47,818 bases of DNA, taken from positions 1 through 47,818 of the forward strand of contig CAMJDC010000004.1 in NCBI GenBank assembly GCA_946404285.1. The letters run 5' to 3'. Numbering within the stretch: the stretch's first letter is position 1; each line of letters opens with the position of its first letter. Below the pieces are notes generated by a model. The model ran no database searches. It was not told the origin of the DNA and worked only from the letters and a program-made list of their open reading frames with translations. Of the stretch, positions 12,907 to 25,800 are shown one piece after another. The DNA is from an uncultured bacterium (lineage in GTDB: Bacteria; Patescibacteriota; Gracilibacteria; Absconditabacterales; Absconditicoccaceae). The position numbers and the translations under genes are program-made.

Positions 12907-14295
12907 ATGAATAAAGATAACTCATTTCTAGATTCTCCAGATAAAGTACTATATGATATTTTTTTAAAATGACTAAATGAAGAAACAATTAAAAAAATCT
13001 CATTTGATTTAGAAGAACCTAAACGAATGTTAAATCATAGACTTGAATGTCTAAAAATTTTTCACGAAATCAAGAAACCTGATTTTTGACCAGATATTTC
13101 CTCGATAGATTTTGATAATCTCGTTTATTATGCTAAACCTAAAAAATGATTCACATGAGCAGCCGATTCACGAGATAAAGTTCCGCAGAATATAAAAAAT
13201 ATTTTTCAACGTCTAAATATTCCAGAAGCTGAACAGCAATTTCTTGCTTGAGTTGGAGGACAGTTTGATTCTTCCGTTGTTTACCACAAACTCAAAGAAA
13301 AACGACAAAAAAGCTGAATAATTTTTGATGATATCTCAGTAGCTATTCGTGAACACCCAGACTTAGTAAAAAAGTATTTCATGAAATTAGTTCCGTCTAC
13401 AGATCATCAATTTTCTGCACTTCACGGAGCGGTTTGGAGTTGATGAACTTTTGTATACATCCCCGAATGAATCCAAATCACTGATCCTTTACAGGCATAT
13501 TTTCGTATGAATACCTACGAATGATGACAGTTCGAACATACATTAATAGTTTTAGAAGATTCAACAAGTTGTAGTTATATCGAATGATGTTCCGCACCAA
13601 AATATGACAAACGTTCACTGCATGCTGGTTGTGTAGAAATTTTTGTAGGTAAAAATTCATCAATGCGTTATACCTCAGTAGAAAACTGGTCATTAAATAC
13701 ATTTAATCTAAATACAAAACGTGCATTAGTTGAAAAAAATAGCCATATGGAACGGATTGGATGAAATCTAGGTTCATGAGCTACAATGCTCTATCCTTGT
13801 AGCATTTTAAAATGAGATAATTCTACATCCGACAATCTTTCATTGGTTGTAGCATCTGCAAATCAGCACCAAGACGTATGAACCAAGGTAATCCATATAT
13901 GAAAAAATACATCTTCAAATACAATTTCCAAATCAATTTCCAAATCAGGATGAGTAAATACATATCGTGGATTAGTTCAAATCCAAAAAACGGCAGAAAA
14001 TGCTGTAGCATCGACACGTTGTGATGCGTTACTTTTGGATGAAATCTCAGTTTCAGATACAATTCCCTCTATTAAAATTAAAACTGATAATGCCACAGTT
14101 TCACATGAAGCTACTGCCGGAAAAATTGATGAAAATCAGCTTTTTTATTTAATGAGCAGATGATTAAGTGAAGAAAAAGCTATGACAATGATAGTTAATG
14201 GATTCATTTCATCAATTACAAAGGAACTTCCCTTAGAATATGCATGAGAATTAAATCACTTAATACAACTTGAAATGGAAAATAGTATCGGATAA
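12907..14295 (+). CDS. sufB: Fe-S cluster assembly protein SufB
   Basis: TFVYIPEGIQITDPLQAYFRMN...GQFEHTLIVLEDSTSCSYIEGCSAPKYDKRSLHAGCVEIFVGKNSSMRYTSVENWS...TNTKRALV-like...RCDALLLDE...[34 protein letters not shown]. Confidence 0.95.
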
Positions 14296-14399
14296 TTTTT
14301 TTTATCGATAACTATTTGTAAAAAGTCCTGTTTTTTTTGACAGAATTTTTTTTTTATATATAATTATTATGAAGATTTTTATTCTCATATTTCTTTCAA

Positions 14400-17300
14400 A
14401 TGACCAACATAAACAAAAAAAACGTTTTAGTTAGCCTTATATCTATAATTTGATGTATTGTTAGTATTTGAGCTATTTCGTTTTTAACGATATTTCAAGC
14501 TAAAGCCAACGATAATGATATTCCTAATCAACAATTTGTAAGTGTACTTAACTATTCATGAATCGATAACAACGCTTGAGTTCTAAAAAATTTAAATTTC
14601 ACAAAAACCTGAGCCATAAACGATATCATCAATTCTTTTTATATGATAAATAATAACATAATAATAAAAGAACTTGATGTTATGGTTCCTGGTATGACAG
14701 TTCCTAGTACACTTGACTATAATAACTCAGGGAATGCTATACTATGATGAATTGGAAATAAAACGACTTCTCCAAATACTACTATCATATGATGAAGTTT
14801 TATATCATCAAGCTGAAATAATACCACTTTTTGAGGAAAAGAAATCAGAAATGAATGAGAAGGTACATCCATTTGATGAAATAATAATACAATAATCTGA
14901 AATAACATCGCAGTATGATGAGAAAATAACGTAATATGATGAGAAAATAACATCATAGTATGATGAAGTTACAACACAATATCCTGAAACAATATTATAG
15001 CCGCATGAGAAAATATAAACATCAACGATAACAATTCTGATAATAGTTTTATTTTCAATAATGAAACAGCCGGATTTACACCCACAACATGAAATACTTT
15101 CTACATCAATAGTCAATGAGGTTTATGAATTAACTGAGAAACACAAAATAATAATACAATCGTAATTCACTGATGATTATCAATCTGAGAAACAGATTTA
15201 GATAACTGATGTAGTAACCCTAACAATATAGGTTTAATGTGAAGAGCTAACGACTGTCTACTTGCATGTACTGACTTTTCATTATTACAAAGTAATGCTC
15301 GATCATTAATGGAAAAATCACAACGTTGTGTAGAATGGTGTGAAGATACACCAAAATGTGTAAACCCACCTGTTGTTCCTGAAGTAGAACATGATATATT
15401 TTCAGGATACTGTACATGAAATATCTTTCCACATTCTATTGAATGTTTTCATAATTTTAATCCAGATATTTATCAAGATGTCGTATTCACATATAATTAT
15501 GTAAATGAGTGTCCAGAAGATCCTAATAAACTTGATAATCCATGTACACGTAAATGTCCAGAATGATACTCTTTCGGGGATTGAACTTGTAAAGAAAACT
15601 GTGTAATAACATGAAATAATGGTGAAGAAATAACTTTACATCACTGAGAATCAATAAATTTATATCTCGAAGATAATCCTTATTGTAATCATCACTGTGT
15701 GTCCGAAACTAGAACATGCGATAATTGAAGATTAAGTTCATCAAATCCACAATACACACACCTTTCTTGTCAAATTCGCGTCAAACCAGAAAATCAATGT
15801 AATGAAGAAGAATACAACATAGAAGAAAATGAAAAAACAGCAGAATGAATATATGAAGCATGCACATGATACACCATAAACTGAAACAGTTGTACTGCTC
15901 ATGTAAAATATAAGATTAATGCATGTGAAACTGGTTACACTCTAACAACTTGATGAGTTTGTCAAAAAGACTGTATTTTCAACTGAATTCCAGTAGAATA
16001 CTGAAGAACCATCACATGATACCAATATTCAAGTAGTAACTGTAAAGACCAAAACTGATTCTCATGTAATAGTTACAAAATTCTAACATGTGGAGAATGA
16101 TGATCATTTTGACCAAATGCTCAAATATACCAATACACTTGATGTAAACTTATCTGAGAAAGTTGTACAGGTTATAATCTTACTTGATCTTGTCCTTCTA
16201 ACTGAATATGTAACTCATGTACATGATACACTCTAAATAATAATTCATGTAACCAATTTATAAAATACAAACTAATTGGTTGTGCTACATGATACACAAA
16301 AGATGGAGATACTTGTAAATCTGATTGTAAAACTCGTCGATGAGAAACTGTAAAACATGGTTTCCCTGTAGCATGATACAAAAATTCTTCTCAATACTGT
16401 CCAATAGGTTGTGAAGATCCATCAAATAAAAGAATAATGGTATGTAATAATGGATATTTAGAATGAAGCTGAACATATATTTATTCATGATGTACTACTA
16501 AAGTTTTAACATGAGAAGGATATGGTAGAACTACAAAAGTCAGCAATGCAGTATGCGAACCACTAACATGATACAGCATACAAAATAATTCATGTATCGA
16601 ATGATCAACTAAATATAAATGTAGCGCATGTGAAATATGATACACTCGAAATGGTCAAGATTGGAATTGAAATAATGTAAAATGTCTAGAAGACTGTTCA
16701 TTCACAGCACTACCAGGCAATAATACAGTTTATGTAAATTGAAGCTGATGAACTATAACAACATATAGCACATGATACATTGAATGTCCAGATTTAGCAA
16801 GTAATTACTCACAAATCAGAGTTTGTAACAATGGATATCTAAATGGAAGCTTTATATATACACCTATCACTCAAACATGACATACTTGTCCAATTCAAAA
16901 CTCAAATAAAGTAAAGACATTAAATAAACGATTTAATCTTCGTGAACAAAGTGAAAAGAATTTACAATCAATCGGACTATCTTGTTCAGCATCTACATTT
17001 AACGGTAATTCATGCTCTGAAATAATCACCTATTATACATACAAGTGTAACTCTGGATATACACGAAATAATAATACTTCTGACTACAAATGTATAAAAT
17101 GTGAATGAAGTATTCCACAGAATGCGCATGCAAACAATAATCCTGATACACCTAATGGTAACAATTCCATAACTTATTATTATAGTGAGAGTAATGCAGC
17201 ATGTAGTTTCTCTTGTGACAATTGATTTACTCGAAATTCAGAGTCAAATCAGTGTGTTTCAAATGATAAAAAATGTAGATTAGCAAATGGAAATGAATAT

Positions 17301-20300
17301 CCTGAATTAACTTATCAATATATCTATAAAGAAAACGAACGTATTTGTTCCAATACATGTAATAAAATACATGTACAATGTATAAATGGTTCTCGACGAG
17401 ACTATACAACAGATACCATAATTACATGAGAAAACATCTACAGCTCATGTAGTTTGAAAACTGGTCATGTACAAAGTAATTGAGAACCTAAAGTATGACT
17501 ATGTACTGCAAGTAATAGAATAAAGCTTTTCACATGAAATAACCCACCCGAATGAAATGTTATACTACAATGATTATGTACAAACTATACACCTAATGGA
17601 GAAACCTGTAAAAAATGAACAGAATACAAGGCCTACTACTGTGCTAATGGTCGATCATGAAATACATGTCCTTCAAGTTGTAAACGAAGAAATTCAACTA
17701 TTGAAAGTTGAGAAAAATTAATACTATACGACAGAGTGTGAGAATTTCAATGTCCAGACTCCTGAAACTCTCAAACCATAGAATGTAAAAACTGAGTACG
17801 ATATTCATGAACTACTGTAAAAGACTTTAATGATGGTTTCAATTACATATACGGTGAATACACCCTAGTATGAACCCATTGTAGTGCATCTTGATTCAAT
17901 CTTTTAAATAAACCATCAACATGATATTATGAAACATGTCAAGAATACAGTGTTACAACAAATAAAACATGTAAACATGAACCTTTATTATACAAAGTAA
18001 CGAGTTGCCCTGCATGATTCACAAAAGTTTGAAATGACTGTAAACCAGATTGTACACTCAGTGGATATTGAACAACAACAATTAAAGTACACTATTGACA
18101 GTCTATTACATGATATATGTCTGGTGTATTAAACTGTCCAGGGTCATGTTCTTCCAAAACAATAACTTGCTGAGAAAATTGACAATTTAACGATACAAGA
18201 TATAAATACAGCTATTGTTTCCCTGCAGGAAATGTTTGTAGCACTTCAGAATATCCTTACGAAAATCCAAATGATGTACCAGGAAATTCAAATATAGAAG
18301 TATGTACATGAAACATCATGGGAACTCACAGCTGTACACAAAAACTTCGCTACAGACCAGGTACAGGTTGTCAACCATGATACACTTACAGTGGTGGATG
18401 TAAAAAAGACTGTAGTATTAACTGACAAATGGTTACCCATTATTGAGATAGAATTACTACCTACATTCCGACAAACTGTCCATGACCATGTCATACTTGA
18501 CAACTAATTTGTAAAGATAATTGAAATTTTGAATGAACTCGATGAACGTTCTCTTGCCAATTACTAGGCAAAACATGTTCATCAGATTATAATCGAAGTT
18601 ATTGTCCTAACAAATGAATATGTGAAACATGTACATGATACACTTTATCAAATAATCAATGTAGCTCACCTAAAATAAATTATAAACGAATCTGATGCGA
18701 AACAGGTTATGTTATGGATACATATAGATGTGCAAAAAATTGTTCAGATCCTGTTTTTGGTGAATTAGAACACGGAGATGAAGTAACTGGACGAAAAATT
18801 GAAAACTGACAATGTTTAAGTGCAACCAGAACATGTAATAATGGTACACTAGATAATTCTGGATATAATCTAAAAAATTGTACATGATGTCAGACTCCTC
18901 GATTACAACGAGTAGCTCCATGACAAACTGTAACATGATACCAACAAGGTACATGTAGAAGCTCAAATTCATCATGTAACTCTACAGGTAGAAAATGTAC
19001 AGATTGAAAACGATACCTTAATAATACCGTCCGTAATTTTCCATCAGACTACAATAAAGACCACTGTGAAATGACAGCTGGAGAAAGCAACTGATGTACA
19101 AGTGAACATAATGTTTCCCCTTCTAATAAAATAGTTGGATGAAAATATGCCACATGATGTACTAGATACGAATACAACTGATCATCATGTGTATGAAATG
19201 AGTACCTTAAATTCATCTGATGTGAATCCAATTATAAAGAAATCGATAAACAATGCTTCTCATGATGTATAGCATTTAATAAATTTTATGAACACTGATC
19301 TATAGCTACATGATACATAACTCCTGTAATGTGTACTAGCACATCAACTGAATGTGGATACGAAACTAGAACCTGTGATAATTGACGTCGAAAAAAATCC
19401 GACTGATCAACAGGTGACTTCTCATGACTATCATCTACATGTACAAAACAAGCTAATACATGTGAAGGTTATACACTAAGCACACAGCCATCACACGAAC
19501 ACTGTCATTATGACGCATGTACATTATATGAAGCATGAACATGTAATGAATCGAATAATAAAAAATATGGTCTAACTTCTGTCGACGAATGATACTTCGG
19601 TAACGGAGATTCATGTACTAGTATCTGTGGAGATGGTATTAGTACAGCATGTAACCGACCATATATAGCTACATGAGCCTCTCGAAGACTTTCTAATAAC
19701 ATACTAGTATATACACGATGACACGACTATATATGTACAAAACAATACAATACTGTATTATGAGAAGAAACTCATCAATGTAGCTGTGGTGAAGATGGTT
19801 GGCGAAACGGAGAAATATGCAAAGAAACTCCACATTATACTTTATGTTGAAATACTAAAGATAAATGTATCAACTCTCATTGGATAGAATGAAACATAAC
19901 AAATGATTGAAGATGATACACACGAAAATGCTGAGTCGAAGGTTTAACAGAAACTTGCATCATATGTAACACAGGATATACTGGAGCCAACTGTGATAAA
20001 ATATGTGAATGAACCAAACCACAAGGAAGTTGAATAGTAACATCACCCCAAGATACCGTATCTTATTATAATGGAAGTCCAGTAGGTCATTTATCATGGA
20101 CTTATGAACAAAACCCTAACACCGCTACTAGCATAAGTTGTAGCTGGTCTTGTCAAGATTGATATGTAAAAGATCCTAACTGAGACTCTTGTGTTAAACT
20201 ATGCGGACAACCATGTCAATGAACAAAACCAACATGACAGTGAGTAGTTTTATGATCTAGCACTGTAGCTTGTAATAATTGATGAATTCAATGATATACA

Positions 20301-21059
20301 TGATGGAGATATATAGATAACCCCAATTCCATAGGTGGTGTTTGCTGTTCACGAAGCTGTGAAGATGGATATACTAGAAATGGGAATACTTGTGTTAAAA
20401 CTTCTCCATGTTGAGATAGTGATGATTATGGAAAATCTCCATGGTTACACGAAGATAAACTATGTGCTGATGGATGGTCTGTAGTCACTCAATCAACATC
20501 TAATGCATCCGCACCAACAATTTCTTGGAACCTGGATGGTAATTTATGTAAACCTATATTTACACGGTATTGTAAAAAAGATTCAACTACAAAAAAATGT
20601 ACAGAAGAATCATTAAATACAGCTTATATAAAAGTTGGTTTTGAAAATACTTATTCCTCCTATCCATATATGTATCTTGATTGAATTTATAATGAAAATT
20701 ATATAAAAATAAGCGATGCTGACGATATTACAGCAAAAATGGGTTATTACCATAAAATTACGGATGGACCATACACTTGTGCTATTACTCCTAGCGATGA
20801 ATTATTTTACGATGGACTATCCACAACACATATACCAACTGAGCCATTTAATCATGACCCAAAATATCCTGATGATAATTCAGTTGGTTGGAAAATTCAT
20901 AATTTCAATTATACCCCAAGTATATATACAATAAACAATGTATCTTATATCTTAAGTACAATAAGATGAGAAGAGGGAGAATTCAAAGACTATCGATGCC
21001 ACAGCAGAAACTGGGATTTAAGAATATTTAGTTGTCCTGATATGATTATTTATCCATAA
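14400..21059 (+). CDS. giant cysteine-rich surface protein 1 (2219 aa) with YadA-head-like N-terminal repeats
   Basis: Single TGA=Gly frame from ATG 14400 to TAA 21057-21059; N-terminal TM/signal, GGNNNTIIGNNIAVGGENNVIGGENNIIVGG repeats, then dozens of C...CTGYT...NSC...YK...C modules. Confidence 0.9.
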
Positions 21060-21067
21060 AAACAAAA

Positions 21068-21101
21068 AAGCAGAATTGATAATATAATTCTGCTTTTTCT
21101 T
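21068..21101. terminator. intrinsic terminator between the convergent giant gene and lipoprotein gene
   Basis: AAAAAAGCAGAATT-gataatat-AATTCTGCTTTTT. Confidence 0.85.
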
Positions 21102-21159
21102 ATTAAGAAAATTTTTACTATACAGATTCACACATATCTCCAAAAGTAGAATTATCACT

Positions 21160-21621
21160 TTATTCAGAATAACGATAATTAGGATCCAACAAATAATCAT
21201 ATTTATACGGATCTAATAGACCCGTATCCGTACCAAATACACATTCAGCTGATTTTTCAGCCATTCTCTCTTCAGCGCCTATTCTCTCATCCACCAACTC
21301 TCCAATTTTTTTCTCACACTTTAATACTTCTTTATAATATTTAGCCTTCGTTATTTCTATCTGATATGCATTTGATTCACCTTGTGGCTGAGTACATAGA
21401 TTATTATATTTATCTACAAAATCTTTACGAGAATCTCTATAACTACGAATTTGACCTCTAATAATCTCTATATTCCTTTTTTCAACCAAAACATCTTCTA
21501 ATGTAGTAGTTTTTTCACACGAACCAGCTCAAAACATCAATATTCATACCAATCCAGCATTTACAAGTCATTTTTTTAAAGTGTCTTTTGCTTTAAATGT
21601 ATAGTTTTTAAGTGTCTCCAT
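21160..21621 (-). CDS. small lipoprotein, unknown function
   Basis: METLKNYTFKAKDTLKKGLVNAGLVGILMFGAGSCEKTT...; lipobox-like GAGSC; 153 aa; contains track ORF 21160-21489. Confidence 0.75.
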
Positions 21622-21728
21622 ACCTATATAAATACAATTTATAAAATATTTACATATCTATTTTATATATTTTTATATCAAAATGTCAAGAGATTATTAT
21701 CATTCAATTAATTCTATACACACCTTTA

Positions 21729-22020
21729 TTTCCTCCTTGATAAAGGAGGGAGACCACGTAGTGGTGGAGGATTTTTGGATTAACAGTATCATTCTGAGCA
21801 TCATTCCCGTCATTCTGAGCTCAGCGAAGAATCTTCTACATATTAAGTCATTCTGAAGAGTTGTATACCCAACACTTTCCCTCTTTGTGAAGAGGGTGGC
21901 CAAAGGCCGGGAGATTTCTTATCATTCTGAGTATCATCCTCGTCATTCTGAGCATAGCGAAGAATCTTTTTTCCCTTTTTTAAAGAATATAACCCGATAA
22001 ATCAGGGATGGGATTTCTTA
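21729..22020. repeat. compound cluster of palindromic intergenic repeats
   Basis: CCTCC..GGAGG/GACCACGTAGTGGT..GGAGGATTTTT at 21731-21778; CCCTCTTTGTGAAGAGGGTGGCCAAAGGCCGGGAGATTTCTT at 21879-21920; TCATTCTGAGCNNAGCGAAGAATCT at 21810-21834 and 21943-21967; degenerate third copy near 21970-22020. Confidence 0.85.
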
Positions 22021-22101
22021 ACAATTTCCTACATAAAAAGTTTTGTATCAGATTTTATTTTTTTTATACTACATCATGTTTTATCATTACTCTAAAATAA
22101 A

Positions 22102-22779
22102 ATGATAGATCCACAAATAGAAGATAGCTGGAAAAAAATTCTCCGGGATGAATTCCAAAAACCATATTTCACAGAAATAAAAAACCATTTACAAAAAGAA
22201 AAATCTGAATGAAAAATCATCTATCCAGCTTGAAATATGATTTTTAATGCTTTCGATAAAACACCTTTTGATAAAGTAAAAGTAGTTATTATATGACAAG
22301 ATCCATATCATGGTGAATGAGAAGCACATGGACTATGTTTCTCCGTACAAGACGGCATAACTATTCCACCATCTCTCAGAAATATCTATAAAGAAATGTA
22401 TACAGATTTATGACTCACTCCTCCAAAATCATGAAATCTAACAAAGTGGACTCAGCAGTGAGTATTCCTATTAAATGCGACTTTAACAGTCAGAAAAGAT
22501 ACTCCAAATTCACATAAAGATATCGGTTGGCAAACTTTTACAGATGCAGTTATCAAAACTTTATCGAACAAAAAACAACACTTAGTATTCATCCTCTGGT
22601 GAGCATTCGCTCAACAGAAAAAAAGTCTGATAGATGAAAATAAACACCTAATAATCTCCTCAGCTCATCCATCTCCATTCTCCGCTGACCGCTGATTTTT
22701 TGGAAGCAAACCATTTTCCAGGACAAATGAATATTTAGAGCAAAACTGAATTTCTCCTATAAATCGAAACTTAAATTAA
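22102..22779 (+). CDS. ung: uracil-DNA glycosylase
   Basis: [22 protein letters not shown]...[10 protein letters not shown]...[11 protein letters not shown]...LVFILWGAFAQQK...[28 protein letters not shown] of GQDPYH is TGA. Confidence 0.96.
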
Positions 22780-22815
22780 AATACTTACCATAAACTTTAT
22801 AAAAAATAAAATATA

Positions 22816-22840
22816 AAAACGGAATTGAATTCCGTTTTTA
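22816..22840. terminator. intrinsic terminator between convergent ung and giant gene 2
   Basis: AAAACGGAATTGAATTCCGTTTTTA. Confidence 0.8.
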
Positions 22841-22860
22841 CTTAAATTACATAAATGTTT

Positions 22861-25800
22861 TTATGTAGATTCCCATACACAACACTTATTAAATACACAA
22901 TCATCACGAGATGTAAAATATGAACAATTAGCCGCACTACAAAGTTCATCCATACTATTTCTTCGTCTACAATATCACGTTATTTGATAATTAGCATTAT
23001 CATAACATTTTCTATATTCTAATCAATTACTTCAATTACACGCATTATCACTCGGCTTATCTCAAACATTTGATTTACAATAAGTATCACTTACCTCCCC
23101 ACAATGATCAGTACTACAGGTTGAACTACAGTGAATTTTACCATCATTCCAGCATATCCACTCATAATCTGGACTACAACCATGAATACTATGAGGTTCT
23201 ACATTATTACACTCCACAATATCTCCATTATTATCTACAAACGGTTCATATCAATAGTCACACGTCCATTCACATTCATGCAATGGTGTATTAGACACAT
23301 AAGTTCGTGATGTATGAACTGCTAATTTGTATGTAGAAGATCACTTAGTAATATTAGCTATTGAAGGCTCACTTCATCCACATGTCTTTACCGTTCTTAC
23401 ACATTTATTCTGTGCATCACTCCATTCATATCCATCACCTTCATTACATACATAGCAAGTATCAGGTGATAAACCTTGCACTCCACATTTCCACATATTT
23501 CACCAATTTCATCATGTCGATTCTATCAGCACAGAATCCTTACACTGATCTACTCCATTTCCACAATTATTATCAGACTTACCCTGACACCTTGATCCAT
23601 TCCACCAAAGATCATCACCACAGTTACACTGTTGGCTAGATGTTCATCGATTACATAAATAATTATGTCACCATAGAGTATAATCATTTCACCATTTAAC
23701 TCATGCTGGAATATATGGTCAGTTACATGGAATACTAACTGGATTATCTCCACATATTACATTACAGACTTTACCACTCAGATAATATCCATTATTACAT
23801 GTACATTCCTCACCTGTTAATGTCAGATTTCATTTACTACAAATAGCCATAACTGTACAGCTTCCGTTAGCTATATTCTTTCCTAGAATTTTATTCGTAG
23901 ATCATGTCAATTCTGGAATACTATACCCATTTTTACTTGTTGAATTACACGACTTTTCTTCACATTTATTATTACCTGATTTCCATTCATATCCAGTATT
24001 ACATTTATAGCAGATTGATTCATTCAGATTTTCATTATTTATATTACTACAGTTCCATGTATATCATCACTCTCCATTATCCACCTGTACTACATTTCAG
24101 AAAGTACACGACAATGCTACACCACTTCTACAGTATGGACCATAATGAGATACACATGTATTTCCGTTCCATATCTTATTATTAGAACAATTTGCACTAC
24201 ACAGCGATTCTCCACATTTATACGTATATCATGACGTCCATGTAGCAGATTGTTTAAATGTAGGATTTACTCCTGCAAAATTACATCTAGGCGTATCCAT
24301 AATTCATCCTGGACATGCATTTGTACAGTCCTCACCAACTATACTGATAGTTCCACTTCCACATATAGCAGTTGCTGTACAGTTAGTACCATTCACTGTT
24401 TTGGTTACAGTCAACTCCTGTCCATGTGCTATATTATTTTTAATATAATATCCACTTATAGTTTCTCATCATTTACAGTTGTGTACCACATCTACAGTTT
24501 CATTACATCATGTCTGGTAATTTCATAATATACACCACCATTTATAATTATAAATCGTATATCCAGTCATTTCACTTTTATTCAATATACTATAGACTAG
24601 AGATCATCCATTTATACAATTATAATGTGACTCACCACAGAGATTTACATTAATATTTGCACACTTACTTCCATCCCAATATTCTCCCGTTGGACATTTT
24701 TCTCTACAACTAAATCAATCACCATAACCTCTTCGACATTTATACGTATACTCAGAATCTCCTACATTTCAGATATATGGATATTTTATCAAAAGTCATG
24801 TAAGACATGTTCATAAATTAGTTCACGTATTACACGCATTTCTACAATTTTCCGCATATGTTACTAAAGATCACGATTGACATTTTACGTTTGCATCACA
24901 TACCTGACTTGTAGTATCTTTTTCAACCCATACTCAGCTACCATTAACCAAATCTGGTACTCTATATCACCTATATCTCATAGCCTCACAGTCAACTGCA
25001 GGTTTTACCTTACATTCACTTCATGACATTATATATCATGTATAGCACTCTGAACACTCTTGAGTATTATTTCATAGTTTACATGTTCGTTTATATTTTT
25101 TTGCAAAATCGTCCGTTTGATTGGATAGCAAACTAGATTGATTTATACAGTTATTGTGTTTTTCACCACATAATTCTGGAACTGCTGTACACCTTGATCC
25201 ATTCCATATTTGTCCACTACCACAGCTAGCCTCACATAAAACTCTCTCCATACCTTCTTTTTCACAGTAATATGAATATTTACTTTTTCATTCTCATTCT
25301 GAATATCCAGTAGCCACCATTCAGCTCATACATCCTCACGGAGTTCTACTTGTTAAACATATATTAGATACAGATATACAGCTACATCCATTTAGTACAT
25401 AATTGTCCTCACATTTAAATCATTGCTGTGTACATACTTCTCTAGATTCTCTACACGATATTGCAAAATTAGAGAATACACAATGCCTTTTAATTCCACA
25501 TCTTGATCATACTATTTTTTCTTCACTTATATCCATATAAAAATCTGCTAGCGATATATCTCATGATCCCTTTATATTACATTCCGGATCACTAGAAGGA
25601 TCACAAACAATTGCATTATCTACCAAAATACCTTCACATTTTCATGCATCCACTTCACATTCAACTTCACATTGTTCTTCAGTCTGATTTCATAATTTAC
25701 AACCCCATGTAAATTTATATTTATCTCATATTCTGTTACCATGCAAATTATGTTTTGATACTGATCATCTTAAACATTGTCATGCCGTACTACAGCTATT

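Noticed and set aside
10920-12914. Plus-strand ORFs of 60-93 aa
   Set aside because: Antisense to the continuous 852-aa HD-domain frame, except the last, which is in AT-rich intergenic DNA.
13478-20000. Many 60-100 aa minus-strand ORFs rich in His/Tyr/Val
   Set aside because: Antisense to sufB and the first giant Cys-rich gene; they exist because the sense strand is compositionally repetitive.
23070-24528. Plus-strand ORFs rich in His/Tyr/Ser
   Set aside because: Antisense to the second giant Cys-rich gene.
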